Origin: Fusibacter_D sp033549245 | GTDB lineage: Bacteria; Bacillota; Clostridia; Peptostreptococcales; Acidaminobacteraceae | Assembly (NCBI GenBank): GCA_033549245.1 | Contig: JAWSUW010000045.1 | Span: 1 to 21,835 of the forward strand | Direction: 5' to 3' | Length of the DNA stretch: 21,835 nt | Shown: in pieces, positions 1-6,094 of the stretch | Layout of the letters: each line of letters starts with the position of its first letter | How positions within the stretch are numbered: the stretch's first letter is position 1 | Notes under the pieces: model-generated | The model's database searches: none | Told to the model about the DNA's origin: nothing | Seen by the model: only the letters and a program-made list of their open reading frames with translations | Translations under genes and position numbers: made by a program

Positions 1-336
1 GCGGGGAAATATGCCCTGGAATGGCTTGATACATTAGGCGTTATGGATATGATCACCAAGCAGCTCGTTTATGGAAAAGATGTAAAAGAAGTACTTTCAT
101 GGGTCGAGACGGGCAATGCTGATGCCGGAATCGTCTATGCTACTGATGCTTTGGCATCTTCAAAAGTGAAAGTCACAGTGACCTCTGTAGCTGGGGACCA
201 TAGTGAAATATCTTATCCGGCTGCAGTTGTCAAATCGTCAAGGCATCCAGATGAAGCCAAAGCATTCCTGGATTACATGATGGATTCAGATGTGTTTGAA
301 AACTACGGGTTTACAAAATCGAAGCGAGAGGAATGA
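1..336 (+). CDS. modA: molybdate ABC transporter substrate-binding protein, C-terminal part (5' end outside window)
   Basis: This is the last 111 residues of a periplasmic-binding-type protein; the frame is open from base 1, so the start lies upstream of the window. The visible part contains the family's late motif region, where a GNADAGIVYATDA stretch precedes a ...YPAAVVKSS... strand and a C-terminal helix with AKAFLDYM. This pattern is typical of ModA proteins, which bind molybdate or tungstate outside the membrane and deliver it to ModB. The stop overlaps the modB start as ATGA (333-336), so the two are translationally coupled. The assignment rests on residue patterns plus the directly following modB and modC. 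Another oxyanion such as tungstate (TupA/WtpA) or sulfate cannot be excluded from this fragment. Confidence 0.9.
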   Translation, partial: AGKYALEWLDTLGVMDMITKQLVYGKDVKEVLSWVETGNADAGIVYATDALASSKVKVTVTSVAGDHSEISYPAAVVKSSRHPDEAKAFLDYMMDSDVFENYGFTKSKREE

Positions 337-998
337 TGTCAATGGACTTATCGCCATTATGGATTTCACTTAAAGTCGCGCTGGTTTCCACAATCATCAC
401 GTTCACACTAGGCGTTTTGTCCGCGTGGTTCATGACAAACTATAGGGGAAAAGGTGCAGCGCTCATAGATGGTCTTTTTACGTTGCCCATGGTTCTTCCA
501 CCGACTTTGGTTGGATTCATTTTGCTATGGATTATTGGAGTTAACGGGCCAGTGGGAAAATTGCTCGGACTCTGGGATATAAAAATCGTATTCACCTGGT
601 TTGCGGCTGTTTTGGCTTCAGTTGTAGTTTCGTTCCCACTCATGTACAGAACGAGCAGGGGCGCATTTGACCAAATCAATATGGACTTGATCCATGCCGC
701 AAGAACACTCGGGTCAACTGAAAAGGAAGTATTTTTGAAAATTGTCTTACCACTTGCATGGCCCGGAGTTGCTGCAGCCACGGCACTCGCTTTTTCAAGG
801 GCACTCGGTGAGTTTGGAGCAACTCTTATGGTTGCGGGAAGCATTCCTGGCAAGACTGAGACTATCCCCATCGCCATTTATTTTGCCACACAAGGCAGCG
901 ATTATAAACAGGCAGCGGTTTGGGTGGTGATTGTGTTTGCCATTTCGCTGATTTCTATGATGTTCATCAACAGATATCAAAATAAAACGGTTAAATGA
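333..998 (+). CDS. modB: molybdate ABC transporter permease
   Basis: This 221-residue integral membrane protein has about five hydrophobic segments. Its EAA-type cytoplasmic loop (around residues 118-140, HAARTLGSTEKEVFLKIVLP) is the surface that docks to the ABC ATPase, and it is followed by ...FSRALGEFGATLMVAG, which is highly characteristic of ModB/CysT-type permeases. Length and motif order match ModB, which forms the channel for molybdate import. The ATG overlaps the modA stop, and the purine-rich GAAGCGAGAGG just upstream serves as the ribosome site. A second in-frame ATG three bases downstream could also be used. modC follows after a few bases, so modABC is one operon. Confidence 0.93.
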   Translation: MMSMDLSPLWISLKVALVSTIITFTLGVLSAWFMTNYRGKGAALIDGLFTLPMVLPPTLVGFILLWIIGVNGPVGKLLGLWDIKIVFTWFAAVLASVVVSFPLMYRTSRGAFDQINMDLIHAARTLGSTEKEVFLKIVLPLAWPGVAAATALAFSRALGEFGATLMVAGSIPGKTETIPIAIYFATQGSDYKQAAVWVVIVFAISLISMMFINRYQNKTVK

Positions 999-1014
999 CT
1001 AAGAGGTGAGGAAG

Positions 1015-2073
1015 ATGTCCATATCGGTAAATGTAAAAAGAAGGCTTGAAACATTTGAACTGGATGTCCATTTTTCCAGTCATGAGAAAATAGTTGGATT
1101 GCTGGGGGCATCAGGTGCGGGTAAGAGTATGCTGCTCAAGACTATTGCCGGCATTTTTGAACCTGAAAGCGGTAAAATTGTCGTGGATGACATTGTATAT
1201 TTTGATTCCAGTGAGGGAATCTCTTTGCCTTCAAGACAAAGAAAGGCAGGCGTGGTTTTTCAGCACTATGCACTGTTTCCTCATATGACAGTTGCAGAAA
1301 ATATCGCGTTTTCTCTTGAAGACAAAAACAGTAAAGAAAATTTGCATAAAGTGGATCGACTGATAAGGGAATTTCATCTTGAGGCGTTAAAAGATCACAA
1401 GCCCTCAAAACTTTCAGGTGGACAACAACAAAGAGTGGCGCTGGCGCGAGCTCTTGCCATGGAACCCAAGGTGCTCCTGCTCGATGAGCCGTTTTCCGCT
1501 CTAGACATCCATCTCAAATCTCAACTCATCAAAGATATGAAAAATGCGCTTTCCGATTACTCAGGGCATGTGGTTTATGTGACGCATAACATGGAGGAAG
1601 CCTTTCAGCTCTGTGGACATGTGGTGGTGCTCGATAAAGGCCAGATGATCGCAAGTGGTCTTAAGGAAGAGGTTTTTCTCAAACCCAGCAACATGCAGAC
1701 CGCCCGAATCATAGGCATGAAGAATCTCTCTAAAGCAAAACTGGTGGGTCCGAATTTGCTCATGGTGCCAAAGTGGGGCATCATGCTTCAATATAGTGAT
1801 GATGTGATTGCCACTGAAGGTTTCGTTGGTATACATGCGTACCACATTAAACTGCATCACAAATGTCCATCGGAAAATGTATTTGAATGCACCCTTGTGG
1901 ATTTGGTCATCAATCCCAACTACCACACCCTTTACTTGAAATTTTCTGGAGAACCGGACAGTGTTGATGACTATCACATTCAGATGGATGTACCTGCTGA
2001 AGATGCATGGGAAATTGAAAATAAAAAAACTGTTAAGATATGTATTCCTGAAGAGTATATTTATTATAGCTAG
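1015..2073 (+). CDS. modC: molybdate ABC transporter ATP-binding protein
   Basis: This 352-residue ABC ATPase powers ModB. Visible motifs are Walker A GASGAGKS (about 31-38), a Q-loop FQHYALFPHMTV, signature LSGGQQQR (about 133-140), Walker B VLLLDEP (about 153-159), the D-loop SALD and the switch histidine in VTHNMEEA. About 120 further residues at the C-terminus form the regulatory, TOBE-like oxyanion-binding region usual in ModC, here quite divergent. I chose ATG at 1015 because AAGAGGTGAGG (1001-1011) sits right before it. A GTG at 1006 is in frame but lies inside that ribosome site. The order modA-modB-modC supports the substrate assignment. Confidence 0.92.
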   Translation: MSISVNVKRRLETFELDVHFSSHEKIVGLLGASGAGKSMLLKTIAGIFEPESGKIVVDDIVYFDSSEGISLPSRQRKAGVVFQHYALFPHMTVAENIAFSLEDKNSKENLHKVDRLIREFHLEALKDHKPSKLSGGQQQRVALARALAMEPKVLLLDEPFSALDIHLKSQLIKDMKNALSDYSGHVVYVTHNMEEAFQLCGHVVVLDKGQMIASGLKEEVFLKPSNMQTARIIGMKNLSKAKLVGPNLLMVPKWGIMLQYSDDVIATEGFVGIHAYHIKLHHKCPSENVFECTLVDLVINPNYHTLYLKFSGEPDSVDDYHIQMDVPAEDAWEIENKKTVKICIPEEYIYYS

Positions 2074-2089
2074 GAGTAGGAGGCTTAAA

Positions 2090-2638
2090 ATGTCATATAA
2101 AATCCTGGATTTGAAATTTGATCAAAACGGAGTGCGTTTTACGATCAACCCAGTTGTGATTTATGATGATCAGGAGATGGTCCTCGTGGACTGTGGTCAT
2201 CCGGATGCGCTTCCCAAACTGGTACAGGCGGAGTCAATCTATGACTCACTTCCCGAAGACCAAAAGGAAAGTGCGAAGCGTTTTGCAGCCTATCTAGAAA
2301 GTATTGAACACACAAAGGTTGATATATTGCTTAATGATGGGGATCGGTTCGATTGCTGCGGTAGCTTTGAAATCATAGCAACTCCAGGTCATATGCCTGG
2401 ACATATCTCAATCTATTTGCCTGAAAGTAAGACTTTGATTTCTGGTGACGCGCTTGTTGTTCAAAAGGGAGAACTGGAAATCGCAAATCCACAGTATTCC
2501 CTCGACATTGAGGGGACCAGGGCATCTGCACTCAAATTATCGAAACTGGAAATTGATCGAGTCATTTGTTATCATGGTGGCTTATACACTGGTGAGGTAC
2601 ACTCCGCACTCATTAAAATGGCAAGTGTTGAGAGCTGA
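2090..2638 (+). CDS. MBL-fold metallo-hydrolase, apparently internally deleted (HxHxDH motif absent)
   Basis: The 182-residue product starts at an ATG preceded by AGGAGTAGGAGG (2072-2083). It begins like a lactonase-type metallo-beta-lactamase-fold protein (LVDCGHPDALPKL, residues 32-44) and has the later family landmarks TPGHMPGH (98-105), SGDALVV (118-124) and CYHGG (160-164). The HxHxDH zinc motif that normally follows the DCG strand by some 25-30 residues is missing: residues 41-50 pass directly from the first helix into the ...QAESIYDSLPEDQ... helix that usually lies about 40-50 residues further on. I infer an in-frame deletion near base 2215-2235. The upstream frame is open beyond this ATG but overlaps modC, so a longer start is unlikely. 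It may be co-transcribed with modABC; catalytic activity is doubtful. Confidence 0.8.
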   Translation: MSYKILDLKFDQNGVRFTINPVVIYDDQEMVLVDCGHPDALPKLVQAESIYDSLPEDQKESAKRFAAYLESIEHTKVDILLNDGDRFDCCGSFEIIATPGHMPGHISIYLPESKTLISGDALVVQKGELEIANPQYSLDIEGTRASALKLSKLEIDRVICYHGGLYTGEVHSALIKMASVES

Positions 2639-2650
2639 AAAATCAATTAA

Positions 2651-2705
2651 AAAAGGGTTGTCTCGAGCTGCGATCATTCGATCACACCTGAGAGACAACC
2701 CTTTT
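2651..2705. terminator. bidirectional intrinsic terminator between convergent genes
   Basis: A perfect 14-bp stem is formed by AAAAGGGTTGTCTC (2651-2664) and GAGACAACCCTTTT (2692-2705), giving a U-run on either strand. The loop contains a further small GATC-based hairpin. It lies between the metallo-hydrolase stop and the stop of the opposing gene, so it can end transcripts from both sides. Confidence 0.9.
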
Positions 2706-2707
2706 GT

Positions 2708-3592
2708 CTATTCTTGAACTTCTTCTAGAACTTCTTCTACAGAATCTTCAATATCAATTGTTTCTGTCTCAGCATCCCAATCAACGGTAAGTCCAAAAGT
2801 CTCAGCGATGAAACGGATAGGGACATACGTTCTTGAGTTTGTGATTTCAGATTGGCTATCCAGTTCAACGGTTTCGCCGTTGACGATGGCCACATTTGAA
2901 CCAATGCTCAAAATGATTGTCGTATCACCTTTGACGATTGTTACTTCAAAAGTTTCTGGATTGAAGGAAACTTCAGCTCCAAGACCTTCTGTAATTGCTC
3001 TGACAGGTACAACTGTTCGTCCACCTTTGATATAAGCAGGAGTGTCGAATTTGATCAGATTTTTTTTGACGAATACTGAACCGACACTTAATACTTTTGA
3101 GACTTCTGCAACGGATGTGATACTTTCCACTGCGGCATCAAAAGTTGCCATTTCTTCAACAGTGTACTCACTTCTAGCGATGAGTTTTCTTTGCTCCATG
3201 ATTTGTTTCATAGCGGCTTTTGCTTCAACAAACTGTACTTTTAGTGCGTCGAGTTCTGAAACAAGGAGTGCGGCACCTGCCTCATCGCCTGACTCCATCA
3301 ATGCTTCATATTGCTCTTTGAGAGTTTCGTAAGAAGCTTCATTTTCATCCTTTACAGATTCAACTTCATCTTTCTCGATTTCCCATTTTGCTTTCGCTTC
3401 TTGCTTGAGTTGACCCTTACCCTTTTTTTCCGAAACTTCTTCAGTCGCTTCTTCTTCAGCGACTACTTCATCAGTGACTACTTCTTCAGCCACTACTTGT
3501 TCTTGGCTCTCTTCCGTTACGAGATCCTCTGCGAAGACCATGCTAGTCGTTAAAAGAAGCACCAGCGCCAACACCAATGATAATTTTTTCAT
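2708..3592 (-). CDS. secreted protein with copper-amine-oxidase-N-like domains
   Basis: The 294-residue product has a signal peptide (residues 1-21, MKKLSLVLALVLLLTTSMVFA), then an acidic Glu/Val repeat region (about 22-55), a charged coiled-coil-like stretch (about 60-150), and a C-terminal unit of two beta-rich repeats. The repeats, with ...GGRTVVPVRAITEGLGAEVSF... and ...NSRTYVPIRFIAETFGLTVDWD..., are the signature of the copper amine oxidase N-terminal-like domain (PF07833). This domain is common on clostridial cell-surface and secreted proteins and is not itself an oxidase. The tail is again acidic. The start is fixed by AGGAGG on the minus strand (3600-3605). The leader carries a c-di-GMP-I riboswitch and a terminator, so expression should respond to c-di-GMP. 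A surface or matrix role is inference. Confidence 0.88.
   Translation of the reverse strand: MKKLSLVLALVLLLTTSMVFAEDLVTEESQEQVVAEEVVTDEVVAEEEATEEVSEKKGKGQLKQEAKAKWEIEKDEVESVKDENEASYETLKEQYEALMESGDEAGAALLVSELDALKVQFVEAKAAMKQIMEQRKLIARSEYTVEEMATFDAAVESITSVAEVSKVLSVGSVFVKKNLIKFDTPAYIKGGRTVVPVRAITEGLGAEVSFNPETFEVTIVKGDTTIILSIGSNVAIVNGETVELDSQSEITNSRTYVPIRFIAETFGLTVDWDAETETIDIEDSVEEVLEEVQE
3456..3500 (-). repeat. three 15-bp tandem repeat units inside the secreted protein gene
   Basis: Three imperfect 15-bp units follow one another at 3456-3470, 3471-3485 and 3486-3500, with the plus-strand core TCAGYNACTACTT. On the minus strand they encode five-residue Val-Val-Ala/Thr-Glu/Asp-Glu units in the acidic region just after the signal peptide. 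Repeat number could change by slippage without breaking frame. Confidence 0.7.
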
Positions 3593-3620
3593 AATTTTCC
3601 TCCTATCGATTTATCCCGAC

Positions 3621-3651
3621 AAAAAGAAAAACTGTGTCATGTAACACAGTT
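3621..3651 (-). terminator. intrinsic terminator (expression platform) after the riboswitch
   Basis: On the minus strand AACTGTGT (3651-3644) pairs with ACACAGTT (3637-3630) around a six-base loop and is followed by a TTTCTTTTT tract (3629-3621). It sits between the c-di-GMP aptamer and the ribosome site of the secreted-protein gene, so it is placed to control read-through. The GTTAC within the aptamer's 3' strand (plus 3663-3667) can also pair with GTAAC (plus 3649-3653) at the foot of this hairpin, which would provide an alternative fold. Confidence 0.85.
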
Positions 3652-3655
3652 ACAC

Positions 3656-3744
3656 TTCTTCGGTAACCCGGCGATCATAGTATTTACCTTAGACCCGTGG
3701 TTTTACGTCCTGAACTTTCGAACAGTTTGCCATTATCGGAAATT
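3656..3744 (-). ncRNA. cyclic di-GMP-I (GEMM-I) riboswitch aptamer
   Basis: Read on the minus strand, the leader contains the class I c-di-GMP aptamer blocks in order: CGATAATGGCAAAC, then a hairpin closed by C-GAAA-G (the GNRA tetraloop), then GGACGTAAAACCACGGG, then TCTAAG...TATGA, matching the 11-nt tetraloop receptor, and finally GCCGGGTTACCG. These correspond to the GGCAAAC, GAAA, GACGCAAAGCC, CCUAAG/UAUGG and GGGUUACC elements of Rfam RF01051. The base before CAAAC is G, as expected for c-di-GMP rather than cGAMP sensing, although I placed this by eye. The tetraloop stem has two apparent U-U mismatches. The RNA starts just after a good promoter and is followed by a terminator, so control is probably at transcription termination. 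Confidence 0.9.
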
Positions 3745-3750
3745 ACTATT

Positions 3751-3779
3751 ATTATATTTTAAAAACTAAAATCTGTCGA
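3751..3779 (-). promoter_or_regulatory. sigma-A-type promoter for the riboswitch-led gene
   Basis: On the minus strand a TCGACA -35 box (plus 3774-3779) and a perfect TATAAT -10 box (plus 3751-3756) are separated by 17 bases. The predicted RNA start, about 3744, falls right at the 5' edge of the aptamer. Confidence 0.75.
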
Positions 3780-3823
3780 GTCCCTTGAGGTCCCTATTTT
3801 TGTGAGCGTACACTCCTAATAAG

Positions 3824-3852
3824 TTGTGTCAAAATAATCTCTGTGATAAAAT
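3824..3852 (+). promoter_or_regulatory. sigma-A-type promoter for the HAD hydrolase gene
   Basis: TTGTGT (3824-3829), a 17-base spacer and TAAAAT (3847-3852) precede the HAD gene. The predicted RNA start, near 3859, leaves just enough leader for the AGGAGG at 3863-3868 and so argues for the TTG start at 3875. Confidence 0.55.
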
Positions 3853-3874
3853 AATACAAATGAGGAGGTGCACT

Positions 3875-4564
3875 TTGGCGACTTTATTGTGGGATTTTGA
3901 TGAAACATTGGCTTATCGGGATGGCAAATGGACCAGATCGATGTATGAAATATTGGTTAGAAATGGCTATGAGCATATATCTGAAGATGAGGTTGGTCCT
4001 CATTTCAAAACAGGATTACCATGGCACCTGAGCAGTAAAGCACATAGTGATTATTTTTATGATGAAGATTGGTGGACTCATGTCAATCAAGTCATCAGAT
4101 TGAAACTTCTTAAACTCGGTTTTGATGATGAACAATCATTAGAGCTTTCAAGTCAGTTCAGGGAGGAATATCTGGATCTTTCGAAGTGGCATCTATATGA
4201 AGACACTTTGGATGCTCTTATGAGATCTAAAAGCGAGGGACATACGAACATAATTCTTTCCAACCACGTTCCAGAACTAAAAACAATAGTCAAACATTTA
4301 GGAATAGATGGTTATTTCCATACTATAATCAGTTCGGCTGATGTTGGATATGACAAACCGCATCCTGAAATTTATAAAGAAGCACTAAAACATACGAGCA
4401 AAGATTCGAACGTCTATATGATTGGTGACAGTTACAAAGCCGATATTCTAGGGGCAAGTGCAATGGGAATCGAGGCCATTTGGGTAAGGCAGGACAACAC
4501 AAACGGATATAAAAAACATAGCGTTGGGTTAAGTGGCATTTGGCAATACATTGAAAGGCGCTAG
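3875..4564 (+). CDS. HAD-superfamily hydrolase (HAD-IA type phosphatase)
   Basis: This is a 229-residue soluble phosphatase-type protein. Motif I is WDFDETLAY (nucleophile Asp7 and acid/base Asp9), motif II is ILSNH, motif III is GYDKPHPEIY with the conserved lysine, and motif IV is MIGDSYKADILGA with the Mg-binding aspartates. A helical cap lies between motifs I and II, as in subclass IA enzymes such as phosphoglycolate phosphatase or YjjG-like nucleotidases; the substrate cannot be read from sequence. I chose TTG at 3875 because AGGAGG (3863-3868) is six bases upstream and the protein then starts at the expected strand. An in-frame ATG at 3860 overlaps the ribosome site. The gene diverges from the riboswitch-led gene and ends before an A/T-rich terminator. 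Confidence 0.85.
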   Translation: MATLLWDFDETLAYRDGKWTRSMYEILVRNGYEHISEDEVGPHFKTGLPWHLSSKAHSDYFYDEDWWTHVNQVIRLKLLKLGFDDEQSLELSSQFREEYLDLSKWHLYEDTLDALMRSKSEGHTNIILSNHVPELKTIVKHLGIDGYFHTIISSADVGYDKPHPEIYKEALKHTSKDSNVYMIGDSYKADILGASAMGIEAIWVRQDNTNGYKKHSVGLSGIWQYIERR

Positions 4565-4770
4565 AAAACACTTGAAACTTGAGTGGAATTGACATAGACT
4601 AGAAGTGTATAAAGCACAGTCTAATCAACGCATACAAGGTTGTTTTTTTACAACTGTTGGACTTAGGAAGAACTTTATGTTGGTCTTTAAGTAAAACAAA
4701 CAAAATGACATAAAATTGTTTTGTTTGTTTTGTTTTTTTTTGATACTTCAGTTTTGGGAGGCTTTAGCGG
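4565..4770 (+). other. structured intergenic region ahead of the c-di-GMP gene cluster
   Basis: These 206 bases carry no gene. A TTGACA (4589-4594) and TATAAA (4608-4613) occur, but their spacing is only 13 bases, so the promoter is uncertain. A nested fold can form from AGTC (4618-4621) and CAAC (4626-4629) with GTTGGACT (4656-4663), enclosing GTTGT/ACAAC (4639-4643 and 4650-4654). The A/T-rich terminator described separately follows. If transcription starts upstream of that terminator, the region would be an attenuated leader for the next operon. I do not recognise a known riboswitch class here. Confidence 0.4.
4693..4741 (+). terminator. A/T-rich intrinsic terminator or attenuator
   Basis: AAAACAAACAAAA (4693-4705) and TTTTGTTTGTTTT (4719-4731) form a perfect 13-bp stem with only two G-C pairs, followed by G and a run of nine T (to 4741). 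It ends about 30 bases before the start of the MpsC/DUF2294 gene. It could terminate the HAD transcript or attenuate the following operon. Confidence 0.6.
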
Positions 4771-5109
4771 ATGTACACGGAGCAAGACAAAAGAGAGTTT
4801 TTAAGAGCATTCACTAGAATCCTTAAAGATATGAAAGGAAGAGGTCCCAATAATATTTTCATAAAATATCTTACAGGTGAATTTCATGTCGTCATTCAAG
4901 GAGTGGTGACCGATTATGAGAGATATCTAGTGGAAGGTTTTGGTGATGAAGCCTTTGACACATTTACATATTATTACAAGAAGGATATAAAAAATATTGA
5001 AAAAAAATTCCTTGAATTACTGGATAACAAATATGGATTCGAATTGTATGAACTAGAGATGGACTGGGTTTCGGATGTTTTTGTTTACAAGTTCAAAATC
5101 AATGGTTGA
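4771..5109 (+). CDS. MpsC/DUF2294 family protein
   Basis: This 112-residue soluble alpha/beta protein carries the family pattern RILKDMKGRGPNNIFIKYLTG (residues about 16-36), then a central VVIQGVVTDYERYLVEG strand-turn-helix, a long helix, and a C-terminal ...YELEMDWVSDVFVYKF. This matches DUF2294 (PF10057), now named after MpsC of the staphylococcal Na+-translocating membrane-potential system. The standalone clostridial versions have no clear function, and no MpsAB partners are visible here. The start is ATG with GGGAGG at 4756-4761. The next gene begins 19 bases after its stop, and the cluster that follows is devoted to c-di-GMP, suggesting a link to signalling rather than ion transport (inference). 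Confidence 0.75.
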   Translation: MYTEQDKREFLRAFTRILKDMKGRGPNNIFIKYLTGEFHVVIQGVVTDYERYLVEGFGDEAFDTFTYYYKKDIKNIEKKFLELLDNKYGFELYELEMDWVSDVFVYKFKING

Positions 5110-5128
5110 TGATTGGAGGAGAAGGCGT

Positions 5129-6093
5129 ATGAAATCAGTAGAGTTCTCGGATGCGTTAAATAGTGGCCAGTTGACAGGAGAGTTTCAATACTTGCTGGAT
5201 AAAAACCCAATCGGAATCATTTTTTTAATAAGAATTATGAGATCGCATATACCAATGAACAGGTGGAGTCTTACTTTTTAAATGATTTGGATTTGTCATC
5301 GAAAAACTTCGGAAACATTTTCCACTGTGAATTTGTGACTGAAAGTGGTGAACTATGTGGATCTACAAAGCAATGTCGGAACTGCAAAATGAGAAATTCG
5401 GCGGTTAAATCGAAAGAACAAGGTTTGACCATCAAAAATGTAAAGGTCAAAAGGGTTTTTAATATCCGAGAGAATCGATCCACAAAATGGTTGGATATGA
5501 CATTTGCACCATTTAAGCTTGGAAAAAGCGAGTATACGTGGGTAAGCATTCTGGATTTGACGCAGCTTATGCATGCCAAATATTCATCGGGACATGACCC
5601 CAAAGCTGCTGAAGAGGATTTTGCTTTTTCCAAAGACCATTTTCACGAGAATGTCATGAGAAGCTTAACCCACGAGTGTGAAGATGATACTGGGGTATAT
5701 ATGATAATGATGTCGATAAAAGATGAACTGCGTTTGGACAATCGATTCGGATATGTCTGGAAAGATGAGCTCATAGACAATTATCAGGAGCAAGTGGAGA
5801 GTGTGCTTGGAGATTCCGGTTACTTTTGTAGATACAGTCAGAACAAGTTCCTGGTGTACTTGCCATGCCGTCATGAGTCCGAAATTCAGGAGTTTATAAG
5901 AACCCAGTCCGATTACAAGAGTCTGCTTTTTCACCTTAAGAATATTTTTGACTTCAAAGTGATGAAAATCAATATCCGTAAAAACCGAATCAAAGAATTG
6001 ACAAATGAAGACAGGCTTTATATCGAATATTTCAAAGCAATCACTATACTGGAACGTACCAAAGAAAAAGAAATGATTGTAGAGGTGTTGTAA
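5129..6093 (+). CDS. PAS + degenerate-GGDEF regulator, reading frame interrupted by a -1 shift at a T7 run
   Basis: The gene starts at ATG 5129 after GGAGGAGAAGG, reads 33 codons, and then leaves frame at TTTTTTT (5220-5226); the zero frame stops at 5279-5281. Reading on one base back gives a continuous 321-residue protein. Residues about 18-130 form a PAS domain whose start (LLDKNPIGIIF) lies before the shift and whose remainder (FNKNYEIAYTNEQ) lies after it. It holds a Cys cluster, C67-x9-C77-x5-C83-x2-C86, of the kind seen in some sensor-kinase PAS domains. The C-terminal half is laid out like a GGDEF domain, but the signature is RYSQNKFLVYLP (about 235-247), so it cannot be a cyclase. The downstream 276-residue frame alone has no credible start. 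It is tightly placed between MpsC/DUF2294 and the GGDEF-EAL gene (one base gap). It could be a frameshift error, a phase-variable gene, a pseudogene, or programmed frameshifting. Confidence 0.72.
5221..5227 (+). other. candidate -1 slippery heptamer T TTT TTA
   Basis: In the upstream reading frame these bases are split T TTT TTA, the classic X XXY YYZ slippery pattern. A -1 slip here joins the two halves of the PAS domain exactly, giving ...IIFFNKNYEIAY.... The T7 run could equally cause polymerase slippage or mutational gain or loss of one T. No obvious stimulatory hairpin follows at once, and an AGGAG element lies about 40 bases upstream, further than usual for a stimulator. Confidence 0.5.
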
Positions 6094-6094
6094 A

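Noticed and set aside
440..877. 145-codon minus-strand open frame
   Set aside because: It lies wholly opposite modB, has no ribosome site, and its residues show no recognisable fold; it is a shadow of the permease gene.
1961..2089. 43-codon N-terminal extension of the metallo-hydrolase frame
   Set aside because: It overlaps the modC 3' end and has no domain similarity, while ATG 2090 has a strong AGGAGG site and begins at the expected first strand.
4589..4613. TTGACA...TATAAA promoter in the HAD-MpsC gap
   Set aside because: The spacer is 13 bases, too short for a normal sigma-A promoter; mentioned only as part of the intergenic description.
5263..6093. 276-codon frame read as an independent gene starting at GTG 5263
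   Set aside because: It lacks a ribosome site and would begin in the middle of a PAS domain whose first part is encoded in the other frame just upstream.
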